38,293 nt of DNA from an uncultured Phascolarctobacterium sp. (GCA_947589605.1 CANQBR010000013.1:1-38293); one strand, 5' to 3'. Positions 1 to 8,260 are shown, numbered from the stretch's first letter. Made by a program: numbers and translations. The notes: generated by a model not told the origin, from the sequence alone.

Positions 1-203
1 CGAGGCGGCCGGTCCCCACCAAAGTATCCGTGTTTCCTTTGCGTATCGCCCGGCAGCGCGCGGAGTTCATAAACTTTCTTTCGGGCCCGGGCGCTCGCCT
101 CAGCGCCCAAGCCCTCGACGATGTTTCCGGCGGCTTGCGAGAAAAAGTTGCGGGAGAAGAAATCCTTGAAACTACTCCCGAACTTTCCCACCATTCGCAT
201 CAT
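1..203 (-). CDS. Partial hypothetical protein, N-terminus only (runs off left edge)
   Basis: An open minus-strand frame enters from the left edge and can start at the ATG at 203-201. It has no stop within the window. The visible 67 residues are basic and aromatic-rich near the start (FKDFFSRNFF), followed by an alanine-rich helix-like stretch. I recognise no family. A promoter-like pair (TTGTGG, 16 bases, TACAAT at 211-238) lies so close that transcription would begin almost at the ATG. The mRNA may therefore be leaderless, or the true start may be further in; no ribosome binding site precedes the first ATG. The reading frame is supported only by openness, GC-rich codon use like its neighbours, and the promoter. 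Confidence 0.4.
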   Translation of the reverse strand, partial: MMRMVGKFGSSFKDFFSRNFFSQAAGNIVEGLGAEASARARKKVYELRALPGDTQRKHGYFGGDRPP

Positions 204-829
204 CGCTTTTATTGTAGCATAGTTGAACCCCCCCACAAGACTTTTTAAGCTTTATTCGAAAATTTTTTGTGAATTTCCGCAAGTTTTTGCGCAAAAATTT
301 TGAGAGGCGCTTTCGCGCCCCTCGTCTTTTGAGATAGACTTTCACTTTTTGGGAGCGACTTTCGCTTTTAAATATGACCTTGATTTTTTTACATAGAAGG
401 CTGAGCACTCCATGTTTTTTCTCATCTACCTAAGGCTGAGAGCCTCTCGCGTTTTCAAAAAAAACGCAATGCTTTAACGTGACCGTCAAAATTTCCGTTT
501 TTTTCAAAAAGGCATCCCTTTTTATGCCTGCTCGTTAAAATCTCGGACTTTTTTCAAAAAATCGGCGAACTTTTCATACCATCATGCTTTTTTTCACTCA
601 CAGCTTGCAAATCACGCGGCCCAACTCCACACTCCTCACTCCAAACTCCAAACTAATAGAAAAGGCCGCGCCTTTTGAGCACAGCCTCTTCAGCATTTGT
701 TTTTTGTTTATCGCGATCGGCTTTTATCTTTTCGTAAGAGTTTTTTTAGCGTGAGCTTCGCGGCCTTCGACGTTTGCTTTCGCTTCCCGCTTTCACAAAC
801 ACGAAGCAGCGTTTTCAAGCGGGCCTTTT
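204..829. other. Repeat-rich non-coding stretch
   Basis: I see no convincing gene here; a 78-codon minus-strand frame over 172-408 is lysine/arginine-rich AT translation and was rejected. The stretch holds a hairpin at 303-322 (GAGAGGCGC/GCGCCCCTC with a TTTC loop). Three phased GACTTTCrCTTTT-like repeats start at 337, 357 and 376. A heptamer array (ACTCCNN)x4 lies at 624-651. A 7-bp hairpin at 660-676 (AAAAGGC-CGC-GCCTTTT) could terminate transcription from the gene ending at 830, although it is about 150 bases downstream. Confidence 0.5.
624..651. repeat. Heptanucleotide tandem repeat (ACTCCNN)x4
   Basis: Four consecutive 7-base units begin with ACTCC, with variable last two bases (AC, TC, AA, AA). 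It sits in non-coding DNA downstream of the glutamate synthase-like gene. Read on the minus strand it is a GGAGT array resembling a run of ribosome binding sites. No coding frame follows it, so I assign no function. Confidence 0.6.
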
Positions 830-2260
830 TCACGCATGGGGGATGTTGGTGAATTCCGAGATCTCTCTATCGATGGTCACCAAGTCGTCCACGCTCAAGT
901 CGTGGACGGAGCTGTGGCCGGTGATGCGGGCGAAAGTCTTCAGCTCTTCCAGCGATATGTTGAGGAAGTTGGTCACTCGTTTGGCCGCTGCGTCTATTTG
1001 CAAACGCTGCCGCAGCTGGGGCTTTTGGGTGGCGATGCCCATGGGGCAGTTGCCGCTGCCGCAGATGCGGTATTGCTGACAGGCCGCCGCGATCAAAGCC
1101 GAGGTGGCCACGGCCACCGCATCGGCCCCCATGGCCAGCGCTTTGGCAAAATCGGCCGACACCCTAAGGCCCCCGGTGATGATAAGAGAGATGTCCGACT
1201 TCACCGAGTCCAAATATTTTCTGGCCCGATAGAGAGCGTACACCGTGGGCACCGAAGAAGCCTCCCGCAAGAGCAGCGGGCTGGAGCCGGTGGCGCCGCC
1301 GCGGCCGTCGATGGTGATGAAATCGGGCTCGGCATAAACGCAATGCTCTAAGTCTCTCTCGATGCGGCCCGCTGCGATCTTGATGCCGATGGGCCGCCCG
1401 TCGGAGCGCCGGCGCAGCATCTCTACCATGGCCTTCAAGTCTTCCTTGCTGTTGATCTCCGGGAATTTGCTGGGGCTTTGAATGTCCTGCCCCGGCGTTT
1501 TGCCCCGCACCGCGGCGATCTCTTCCGTAACTTTTTCTCCCGGCAGGTGGCCGCCCATGCCCGGCTTCGTCCCCTGCCCGATCTTGATCTCGATGGCGTC
1601 GGAAGAACGGAGGTTTTCGTCCGTCACGCTGTATTTGTTGGGGATGTATTCGAAAATATATTTATAAGAAGCTGCCTTCTCTTCTTCCAAAATGCCCCCC
1701 TCGCCGCTGCACATGGCGGTGCGGGCCATGGCCGCTCCTTTGGCCAAAGCGATCTTGGTCTCTTTGGAGAGGGCGCCGAAAGACATATGGGAGATGAAGA
1801 CGGGGTTGTGGATGATCATGGGCCTTTTGGCGTGCTTGCCGATGACTGTTGCGGTGGTCACCGGTGCGTCGTCCTCTAACGGCGGCGGGTTCAGCTGGGC
1901 GCCCAAAAGCAAAATGCTGTCCCAAGAAGGCATGGGCATCTTCGTCCCCATGGAGCCGCCTAAGGACTTACCGGTCACCGCCATCTCGTGGATCTCTTGC
2001 ATGTAGCGGCTGCTCGGATCTTTGCGCACGAAGCGGCTGTCGTAAGAAAGATCGAGCTCTTTTCTTTTCTCGTCGCCTTTTGCCTCGGCCTCTTCTTGTA
2101 AAATATCTTCTTTATTTTCTTCGGCGATCTTCGTTTTGTCCTCTTCTTTTTCTTCTTCCATCAATTTGAAAGGCTCTTTTTGCTTGCACACCGGGCACAC
2201 GGCCGGGGCCTCTTCTCCTTCGTAAACATAACCGCACACGCTGCAGATAAATTTCTTCAT
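830..2260 (-). CDS. Rubredoxin-fused glutamate synthase-like FMN protein (GltB central/FMN-domain family)
   Basis: A 476-residue protein with two parts. Residues 1-30 form a rubredoxin-type iron site with paired CxxC motifs (C6/C9 and C22/C25). A charged Glu/Lys linker (about 33-72) follows, then a TIM-barrel flavin domain of the glutamate synthase large subunit. The barrel is recognised by GKTPGQDIQSPSKF, the KIAAGR strand, the DGRGGATGSSP loop, and the 3Fe-4S cysteines C394, C400 and C405 in the family's C-x5-C-x4-C spacing before MGIATQ. It lacks the N-terminal glutaminase domain and the C-terminal GXGXG domain of full GltB, as in archaeal-type stand-alone FMN domains. It probably transfers electrons to make glutamate or acts on a related substrate, but the real substrate is unknown. 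GGGAGG precedes the ATG. No gltD partner is adjacent. Confidence 0.85.
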   Translation of the reverse strand: MKKFICSVCGYVYEGEEAPAVCPVCKQKEPFKLMEEEKEEDKTKIAEENKEDILQEEAEAKGDEKRKELDLSYDSRFVRKDPSSRYMQEIHEMAVTGKSLGGSMGTKMPMPSWDSILLLGAQLNPPPLEDDAPVTTATVIGKHAKRPMIIHNPVFISHMSFGALSKETKIALAKGAAMARTAMCSGEGGILEEEKAASYKYIFEYIPNKYSVTDENLRSSDAIEIKIGQGTKPGMGGHLPGEKVTEEIAAVRGKTPGQDIQSPSKFPEINSKEDLKAMVEMLRRRSDGRPIGIKIAAGRIERDLEHCVYAEPDFITIDGRGGATGSSPLLLREASSVPTVYALYRARKYLDSVKSDISLIITGGLRVSADFAKALAMGADAVAVATSALIAAACQQYRICGSGNCPMGIATQKPQLRQRLQIDAAAKRVTNFLNISLEELKTFARITGHSSVHDLSVDDLVTIDREISEFTNIPHA

Positions 2261-2666
2261 CGCTATCGCTCCCTCCCTGTAGCAGCAGCCTCATTCCGAT
2301 AATTATTTTCCGTTGAAGCTCACTGTATCTATTATCGCCCCTGCCGCTTTTTTCCTGCCGTGTCAGGGAAAAATTATTGTGAAGTTCTTTTTCGCACCCA
2401 CTCTCATCACTCAGCTCGCCGCTTGCGATATCGACGACCTTTCACGATGGACCTCAGTTTCGCGGGTTCAGCAAAAATTTTTCGCTCATTCAAAAAACTC
2501 TTTGTTTTAACCGAAGATGTTTTATTCAGAGCTGTTCACATCTGATCTGATCAAATCTGATCTAATCTAATCAAATATGATCTGATCATCATGATCAGCT
2601 CGGGAACGTAAGATCAATTCTCTTTCCTCTCTCGCGAATTTTTTCGCCCTTCCTTTTTTGCGCATA
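2261..2666. other. Intergenic stretch upstream of the glutamate synthase-like gene
   Basis: About 400 bases without a gene. Small plus-strand frames at 2313-2545 have no family resemblance. The stretch must contain the promoter for the leftward gene, but I cannot place one with confidence. Its standout feature is the TGATC-rich tandem repeat and palindrome at 2541-2598. Confidence 0.5.
2541..2598. repeat. 20-bp TGATC-type tandem repeat ending in a 17-bp palindrome
   Basis: Two 20-base units (2543-2562 and 2563-2582) are head to tail and differ at three positions; both contain ATC-AAAT-ATC blocks. They run into a perfect inverted repeat, CTGATCA-TCA-TGATCAG, at 2582-2598. The element lies about 280 bases upstream of the glutamate synthase-like start and downstream of the rpsO terminator. 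A multimeric regulator-binding site is plausible but unproven. Confidence 0.7.
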
Positions 2667-2693
2667 CGAAAAGACCCGCCGGCGGCGGGTCTT
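2667..2693 (-). terminator. Intrinsic terminator of rpsO
   Basis: Perfect 10-bp stem (AAGACCCGCC/GGCGGGTCTT) with a 3-base loop, followed on the minus strand by TTTT. It lies 32 bases past the rpsO stop. Confidence 0.9.
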
Positions 2694-2724
2694 GTGTTTT
2701 CGCTGAAAGAGTTTTGCGGCACTG

Positions 2725-2991
2725 TTATCTGCGGATACCCAGTTTGGCGATGATGGCTCTGTAGCGCTCGATGTCTTTGCTCTGCAGATAGTTCAGCAGG
2801 CCGCGGCGCTTACCTACCATTTTCAGCAGGCCGCGACGGGAGTGATGATCTTTCTTGTGCTCCTTCAAATGCTCGGTGAGCAGGCGGATGCGCTCGCTCA
2901 AAATGGCGATCTGCACTTCCGGAGAACCGGTGTCGCCTTCGTGGCGGGCGTTGCCTACGATGATGGATTGTTTTACCTCGTTGCTTAACAT
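2725..2991 (-). CDS. rpsO: 30S ribosomal protein S15
   Basis: 88 residues, the normal length for S15. It binds 16S rRNA in the central domain early in small-subunit assembly. The family signature is clear: [17 protein letters not shown] near residues 20-36, [12 protein letters not shown] at about 45-56 (rRNA-contacting), and the C-terminal LNYLQ…[13 protein letters not shown]. The start is set by AGGAGGTATATC before the ATG. It follows truB-ribF in the common Firmicutes order but also has its own strong promoter. The roughly 80-base leader between that promoter and the gene is long enough for S15 autogenous control, which is known in several bacteria; I infer this only from leader length. Confidence 0.98.
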   Translation of the reverse strand: MLSNEVKQSIIVGNARHEGDTGSPEVQIAILSERIRLLTEHLKEHKKDHHSRRGLLKMVGKRRGLLNYLQSKDIERYRAIIAKLGIRR

Positions 2992-3076
2992 GATATACCT
3001 CCTGATCTTTTATCAAGGCCGCAGACCGGGCGATCGCCGGAGGAGCGGGTCGCCAAGTGAGGGCTTCGCTTTTGCC

Positions 3077-3105
3077 AGTATAGCAAACTTTCTTTTTCAG
3101 CGCAA
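3077..3105 (-). promoter_or_regulatory. Sigma-70 promoter for rpsO
   Basis: Minus-strand TTGCGC (3105-3100), 17-base spacer, TATACT (3082-3077). It overlaps the 3' end of ribF, so rpsO can be transcribed apart from the truB-ribF message. Confidence 0.75.
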
Positions 3106-4023
3106 GAGTTTTTTGCAAGCGTCTCTGTCTTTTTCCAACTGCCTTTTCAAAGCGGCGACGTTTGCGAATTTCATTTCGCCCCGCAGCCGGGCGATGAAGG
3201 CGACTTCCAGCTGCTGCCCGTAGATGTCTTCTTTAAGATCGAAGATGTGAGTTTCCAAACGCAGCTCTTCTACGTCGCCGAAGGTGGGGTTGCGGCCGAT
3301 GTTGGCCATGCCGAAAAATTTTCGGCCGTCGGCTAATTTTACCTCGGCTGCGTAGGCGCCCGCGGCCGGCAGCGCCAGCCTGCTCTTTTGCAAAACGATG
3401 TTGGCCGTGGGAAAGCCCAGCAGACGGCCCCGCTCCTGCCCGTGCTCCACCTTGCCTGTCAAAGTGTAGCGATAACCCAAAAGCTTGTTCGCTTCTTCTG
3501 CTTCCCCTTGAGCCAAAAGGCGGCGGATGGCGGTGCTGCTCACCGTCATCCCGTCCACTTGCAAAAGAGGCTGCACCGAAAGTTCATAGCCCTGCTCTTT
3601 GGCTTCTTGCGCCAAAGTTGCGGGAGTGCCCGCCCCGCGGCTGCCGTAAGTGAAATTTTCCCCCACCACGATCGCCTTGAGGTCCAATTTCGACAAACGC
3701 TCCGTAAAAGCTTGCGGCGACAAAGAAAGGAGTTCTTTATCGAAGGGGAACTCCAACAAAAGTTCTACCCCTAAATTTTCCAGCATTTTTTCTTTGGCAG
3801 CCGTCGTCAAAAGCAATTTGGGCGCCCGCCCCGGCCGCAAATGATCGAGAGGATGATTGCTGAAAGTGAAGACGGCTAAAAGACAGCCCTTCTCTTTGGC
3901 CAAGGCTTTGGCCTTTTCGATCACCTGCCGATGGCCCAAATGCAGACCGTCGAAGGTGCCCAGAGCCGCCACGCAGCCTTGGGGGAAACTATGCACTTCT
4001 TCCCACGTTTTGACGATGATCAT
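3097..4023 (-). CDS. ribF: Bifunctional riboflavin kinase / FAD synthetase
   Basis: 308 residues, the usual RibF length. It converts riboflavin to FMN and then FAD in the cytoplasm. The N-terminal half is the FMN adenylyltransferase nucleotidyl-transferase fold, with GTFDGLHLGH at about residues 22-31 and the later STAIRRLL motif. The C-terminal half is the flavokinase domain, with GFPTANI near 204-210 and NIGRNPTFG around 242-250. Its ATG overlaps the truB stop by 4 bases (ATGA), so translation is probably coupled. This is the classic truB-ribF-rpsO cluster. Confidence 0.97.
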   Translation of the reverse strand: MIIVKTWEEVHSFPQGCVAALGTFDGLHLGHRQVIEKAKALAKEKGCLLAVFTFSNHPLDHLRPGRAPKLLLTTAAKEKMLENLGVELLLEFPFDKELLSLSPQAFTERLSKLDLKAIVVGENFTYGSRGAGTPATLAQEAKEQGYELSVQPLLQVDGMTVSSTAIRRLLAQGEAEEANKLLGYRYTLTGKVEHGQERGRLLGFPTANIVLQKSRLALPAAGAYAAEVKLADGRKFFGMANIGRNPTFGDVEELRLETHIFDLKEDIYGQQLEVAFIARLRGEMKFANVAALKRQLEKDRDACKKLLR

Positions 4024-4904
4024 GATTTTTTATCCTCTGGATCGTAAGGAAAGAAAATTTTTTTCGGTCTCAGCCTTTCGCCCTCGCCTTCACCCAGGCC
4101 CAAAAGTTCTCCTGCGGGGCTCAGCAAAACGCAAACGCCGGCCGGCGGCGCCGGCCTCACCGTGGTGGCCACCCCTTGCGACAAACGCAAAGCTTGCTGA
4201 GGGCTCAGGGCGATCTTCGGCAAATGCTCCACAGCTTTTAAAGGCGGCTGCAAAAAACGCAAGGGCTCTGCCGTCACTTCGTCTAAGCTTGCGGCCTCAT
4301 CGACAGAAAAAGAGCCGACCCGAGTGCGCAGCAAAAAAGTCATGGTAGCAAGAGTGCCCAAAGCGGCGGCGATATCTTCGCCGAGGGTGCGGATATAAGT
4401 GCCCTTGCTGCAGGCTATGGCCAAAGTGAAACTGTGAGGCGTCAGGCGAAGCAGCTTCAAGCGATGGATATAAATCGAGCGAGGGGGCCGCTTTACTTCC
4501 ACACCCTGCCGAGCGAGGCGATAGAGCCGCTGCCCGCCCACTTTCAAAGCGCTGTACATGGGGGGCACCTGCAGCTGGGGCCCGAGGAATTTTTCTAAAA
4601 TGTTTTCGACTTTTTCTTGCGTCAAAAAAGGAACGGGGGCCCTGCCCGTCACCTTGCCTTCTTCGTCGCCGCTGTCGGTGCTATAGCCCAAAGCGAATTC
4701 GCCGATATATTCTTTGCTCGCATCAAGAGCATATTGCAAGAGACGGGTGGCAACGCCGCAATAAACGGGGAGCACACCGGCGGCCTCGGGATCCAGCGTG
4801 CCGCCGTGGCCCATTTTTTTGCAGCCGAGGGTGCGGCGAAGATAGGCCACTACGTCCTGACTGGTCATGGCCGGGGGCTTTAAAATGTTGAAGATGCCGT
4901 CCAT
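4020..4904 (-). CDS. truB: tRNA pseudouridine(55) synthase
   Basis: 294 residues from the ATG at 4904. That start is chosen because AGAGGAGG sits just upstream and because the family's N-terminal GIFNILKPPAMTSQDVV begins there; an upstream in-frame ATG at 4964 lies upstream of the promoter. TruB makes the universal pseudouridine 55 in the T-loop of tRNAs. The catalytic aspartate is in HGGTLDPEAAGVL (about residues 35-47), and the later Y-SALKVGGQRLYRLAR and CSKGTYIRTL motifs are intact. A C-terminal PUA-like segment follows. It is the first gene of truB-ribF. Confidence 0.97.
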   Translation of the reverse strand: MDGIFNILKPPAMTSQDVVAYLRRTLGCKKMGHGGTLDPEAAGVLPVYCGVATRLLQYALDASKEYIGEFALGYSTDSGDEEGKVTGRAPVPFLTQEKVENILEKFLGPQLQVPPMYSALKVGGQRLYRLARQGVEVKRPPRSIYIHRLKLLRLTPHSFTLAIACSKGTYIRTLGEDIAAALGTLATMTFLLRTRVGSFSVDEAASLDEVTAEPLRFLQPPLKAVEHLPKIALSPQQALRLSQGVATTVRPAPPAGVCVLLSPAGELLGLGEGEGERLRPKKIFFPYDPEDKKS

Positions 4905-4935
4905 GGGCCGCCCTCCTCTTTTTTTCACTGCCCTT

Positions 4936-4964
4936 ATTATAGCCCAAGGGCGAAAGAGAGGCAA
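4936..4964 (-). promoter_or_regulatory. Sigma-70 promoter for truB-ribF
   Basis: Minus-strand TTGCCT (4964-4959), 17-base spacer, perfect TATAAT (4941-4936), about 30 bases before truB. It is back to back with the rightward mcrBC promoter, only 26 bases away. Confidence 0.8.
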
Positions 4965-4990
4965 CAGAAAAGGCGGACGGAGACTGTCTA

Positions 4991-5019
4991 TTGAATTTAC
5001 GAAAGCTGTTGGCTATAAT
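4991..5019 (+). promoter_or_regulatory. Sigma-70 promoter for the McrBC-type operon
   Basis: TTGAAT (4991-4996), 17-base spacer, perfect TATAAT (5014-5019). An AT-rich leader of about 85 bases leads to GGAGGT before the ATG at 5110. Confidence 0.8.
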
Positions 5020-5109
5020 ATTTTTAGAAAAAAGTTAAAACAAAAAAGTCTAAGACTTTAAAGCATAGACTCTAAACAAAAAACTCGCGAGAAAAATGCG
5101 GAGGTAAAA

Positions 5110-6921
5110 ATGAAAACGACGGAAGAATTCGAGAAAACTTTTTCCGCTGCGACTGTCGACAAAAGAAAAAGCTCTTCGCCCAAATATTGGTTGTGCGGCA
5201 CCGGCGACGATCAGAGCAAACGAGTTGATTTTTATGAACTCGGCATCATAGGCATCGGTTGGGGCCGATTGGGCGATCTCAAAAATTTCAAAGACAGCGA
5301 AGAGATACGAGTCGAACTATGCGATAAATATAAAGAATACGCTAAGAAGTTTAAAGGAAGATCTCCGCAAAGCTCCGAACAAAAAGGGAGCGCCAAAGCT
5401 TTATGGCAATTTGCTCACGAGATAAAGCCCGGCGATGTCGTTTTCGCTAAACGAGGTATGAGCGAGATCCTCGGTTATGGGATCGTAGAGTCCGATTATT
5501 ACTATGACACGACTCACGATAAAGAATACGCCAATATCCATAAAGTAAAATGGCTGCATTGGGGCAGTTGGAAACTTGACCAAAAGTTCGCCATGAAAAC
5601 TTTGACAGAGATCACAGCTAACGACGTTCTGGTCAAAAAAATCTGCGCACTTTTTGACATCACATACAAACCTGCAAAGGAGAAAGAAATTATGGACGAT
5701 AGGATCCCTAAATATGTGAAGGCCCTTCTCTCTTCCAAAAATATTATCTTCCACGGCGCTCCCGGCACCGGCAAAACTTATTTGGCCAACCAGATCGCCG
5801 CCTACATCATCAGCAATGGAACCTGCGACAAATTGACGGACGAACAAAAACAGCAGATGGAGTTCGTGCAGTTCCATCCAAGTTACGATTATGCCGATTT
5901 TGTGGAAGGGCTGCGGCCCCGCATCAACGACGGCAGCATAAGTTTCGAACTGAGAGACGGCATCTTCAAAAAATTTGTGGACCGAGCCCGCAAAAATTTC
6001 GAAGATTCGCAAAAATTCACAAATCATATTTTTAAAGCTGAAGAAGCTATAAAAGCGTTCTTCGATGAAAAGGAATTCAAAAAGACATTTTTTAACCCTT
6101 CAAAAGGGACCGAGTTCACTATTACTGACTTTGATGACAAAAAAGTTAAAATTTCAATCCGCGGCGGTGACAGAGAGGAACTCACTTTATTCCTCACTGA
6201 TATTGAAACAATGTTGGAATCCGATAAGGAATTTTACTCGGAAGAAGATGTCTGGACATTACTTAATGTCTCTTCCTCGCAAGGTCGTTCCTATGACTTG
6301 GCTCTCTATCGTGCGGTAGTGAAATTTTTTGATCGTAAAAATTTCGTCTTCATCATCGATGAGATCAACCGGGGCGAGATCTCCAAAATTTTCGGCGAAC
6401 TCTTCTTCGCCGTGGACCCCAATTATAGGGGCGGCGAGGGAATCTTAACCCAATACGCCAACTTACACACCAATCCCAAGGAAAAATTCTACATCCCCGA
6501 AAACGTCTACATCATCGGCACCATGAACGATATCGACCGCTCTGTGGACAGCTTCGACTTCGCCATGCGCCGCCGCTTCCGTTTCATCGAGCTCTCGGCG
6601 GCTGAAAGCATGCAAATGCTGGATCAACTGGGCGATAAAAAAGATGGGGCCAGGGCCCGCATGAACGCTCTCAACGAAGCGATCGCCAAGATCGAAGACC
6701 TCAACGAAAATTATCAGATCGGCGCCGCCTACTTCTTGAAGTTAGAAGATAAAGATATCGGCTTCGAGCAGTTGTGGAGCGACTATCTGGAGCCTTTGCT
6801 GAAGGAATACGTTCGGGGTCTGCCCGAAGAAAACAAGATCATGAAAAAATTCGAGGACGCTTACAATATGACCAACGTAACAGAAGGCAACGCCGATGAC
6901 TCTGCTCAGGATCAAAGATAA
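5110..6921 (+). CDS. EVE-domain McrB-type AAA+ GTPase (type IV restriction, motor subunit)
   Basis: 603 residues. Residues about 24-165 resemble an EVE/YTH-like (PUA-superfamily) modified-base reader: KYWLCGTG, GIIGIGWGRLGDL and KPGDVVFAKRG. The McrB-family AAA+ motor follows: Walker A GAPGTGKT (216-223), the FHPSYDYADFVEGLRP block, Walker B FIIDEINRGE (D417/E418), the MNDIDRS variant (472-478) of McrB's MNTADRS motif, then AMRRRFRF. By family knowledge such proteins recognise modified DNA bases and use GTP to drive a nuclease partner. The gene overlaps its McrC partner by 26 bases. About 100 residues between Walker A and Walker B (nt about 6005-6320) are visibly AT-richer than the flanks, suggesting mosaic origin. 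The ribosome binding site is GGAGGTAAAA. Confidence 0.9.
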   Translation: MKTTEEFEKTFSAATVDKRKSSSPKYWLCGTGDDQSKRVDFYELGIIGIGWGRLGDLKNFKDSEEIRVELCDKYKEYAKKFKGRSPQSSEQKGSAKALWQFAHEIKPGDVVFAKRGMSEILGYGIVESDYYYDTTHDKEYANIHKVKWLHWGSWKLDQKFAMKTLTEITANDVLVKKICALFDITYKPAKEKEIMDDRIPKYVKALLSSKNIIFHGAPGTGKTYLANQIAAYIISNGTCDKLTDEQKQQMEFVQFHPSYDYADFVEGLRPRINDGSISFELRDGIFKKFVDRARKNFEDSQKFTNHIFKAEEAIKAFFDEKEFKKTFFNPSKGTEFTITDFDDKKVKISIRGGDREELTLFLTDIETMLESDKEFYSEEDVWTLLNVSSSQGRSYDLALYRAVVKFFDRKNFVFIIDEINRGEISKIFGELFFAVDPNYRGGEGILTQYANLHTNPKEKFYIPENVYIIGTMNDIDRSVDSFDFAMRRRFRFIELSAAESMQMLDQLGDKKDGARARMNALNEAIAKIEDLNENYQIGAAYFLKLEDKDIGFEQLWSDYLEPLLKEYVRGLPEENKIMKKFEDAYNMTNVTEGNADDSAQDQR

Positions 6922-8236
6922 TACAGACGTCAAAAAAGAGGAACTGGAGCTCATCCCCCGCCTCGCCCGCAAGCTCGCCGCTAAAACTTTGGCGGACTTG
7001 GCGGCGGAGGGCGTCTTCGTGTTCCCGGAAACTTTGGAGAAAGCAGAAGACATCGACAAGACTCAGACCATCCTCGAGAAGAAGGGCGATGTTTATCGAA
7101 CCGGCAACGTCATGGGCTTTTTGGGCCTCGATGATGAAAGGCTCGACATCCGCTCCCGCTTCGGCGGCGAAGAAGATCATTTCTTTCTCTACCTGTTGGC
7201 GAAAGTTTTCGACTTTCCCAACATCGTGAATTTTGAGACCGCTGCCGACGACAGCGACCGTCTCTTCGACTTTCTGCTTTTCCTCTTCCCCTATTATTTG
7301 AAGACGGCCCTGCGCAAAGGCCTCTTCAAAAAATATATCCGCCGCAGCTATAACGACGCAAATATCAAAGGCACTGTCGATCTCCCCCGCCATATACGGC
7401 AAAACACGCCCTTCATCGGCAAAGTGGCCTATGATCGGCGGGAACTCTCTGCCGACAACAGTTTGCTCCAACTGGTGCGCCACACCATAGAATACATCAA
7501 AGGCAGGCCCTGCGGCCGCAGCCTTTTGGCCCGGGCGAAAGACGAAACGGAGCTCATAACAGAGGCCACCCCTTCTTACAAATTCGGCGAACGGAGCAAG
7601 ATCGTCTTCGAAAATAAAAAGGCGTCGGTGCGCCATGCCTATTTTCGCGAATATCGCGACCTGCAACGGCTCTGCCTCGCCATTTTGCGGCAGCAAAAGC
7701 AAAGGATAGGCGGCGGCCCCCGCCGCATCTACGGCATCCTCTTCGACGGTGCCTGGCTGTGGGAAGAATATATCGCCTCTCTCACCCTCGATCTTTTCTA
7801 TCATCCTAAGAATAAAGCAGGCGAAGGGACTCAATGGTTATTTACCGGCAAGAATCGTAAAGTCGGTGAGATCTATCCCGATTTCATCGGCAAAAATGCC
7901 TCGGATCTCATCATCGCCGACGCCAAATATAAACGTCCCGATGGTATCGGGGGCGGTGACTATCTGCAAATGCTGGCTTACATGTTCCGTTTCGGATCCA
8001 AAAAAGGTTATTTTCTTTACCCCGAAGCCCAAAAAGACAACGGCGATGAGGTCCTTTATCTCAACAGCGGCTCTTCTTACGAAAAAAATGTCCGTCCCCG
8101 CCGCGACATCACCGTCACCAAGCACGGCCTCATCATCCCCGCCGAAGAAAATTCTTACGCTGCTTTTGCCGAGAAAATGAAAAACGCCGAAAAGATTTTT
8201 CTTAGTCTTTTTGATCGAGAACTAAAGACTCAATGA
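6896..8236 (+). CDS. McrC-type PD-(D/E)XK endonuclease subunit (type IV restriction)
   Basis: 446 residues. The N-terminal two thirds match the McrC/LlaJI-type layout that docks onto the McrB motor, with NIKGTVDLPRHIRQN and YRDLQRLCLAIL segments. The nuclease core is C-terminal: YPDFIG carries D329, and DLIIADAKYK supplies D342-x-K344, followed by GDYLQMLAYM (Q motif), the arrangement of PD-(D/E)XK enzymes. It would cut DNA carrying modified bases when activated by the upstream GTPase. The start lies inside the mcrB-like gene (26-base overlap) with AGAAGG nine bases upstream, so translation is probably coupled. All catalytic residues I can identify are present. Confidence 0.9.
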   Translation: MTLLRIKDNTDVKKEELELIPRLARKLAAKTLADLAAEGVFVFPETLEKAEDIDKTQTILEKKGDVYRTGNVMGFLGLDDERLDIRSRFGGEEDHFFLYLLAKVFDFPNIVNFETAADDSDRLFDFLLFLFPYYLKTALRKGLFKKYIRRSYNDANIKGTVDLPRHIRQNTPFIGKVAYDRRELSADNSLLQLVRHTIEYIKGRPCGRSLLARAKDETELITEATPSYKFGERSKIVFENKKASVRHAYFREYRDLQRLCLAILRQQKQRIGGGPRRIYGILFDGAWLWEEYIASLTLDLFYHPKNKAGEGTQWLFTGKNRKVGEIYPDFIGKNASDLIIADAKYKRPDGIGGGDYLQMLAYMFRFGSKKGYFLYPEAQKDNGDEVLYLNSGSSYEKNVRPRRDITVTKHGLIIPAEENSYAAFAEKMKNAEKIFLSLFDRELKTQ

Positions 8237-8260
8237 TCATCACCTCATCCCAAAAACATC

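Noticed and set aside
172-408. Minus-strand frame of 78 codons rich in Lys/Arg
   Set aside because: Translation of AT-rich repeat DNA, overlaps the better-supported start at 203, and has no ribosome site.
836-1351. Plus-strand frame of 171 codons
   Set aside because: Antisense to the glutamate synthase-like gene; no ribosome site or family motif.
6839-7834. Minus-strand open frame of 331 codons
   Set aside because: Antisense shadow of the McrC-type gene with no motif of its own.
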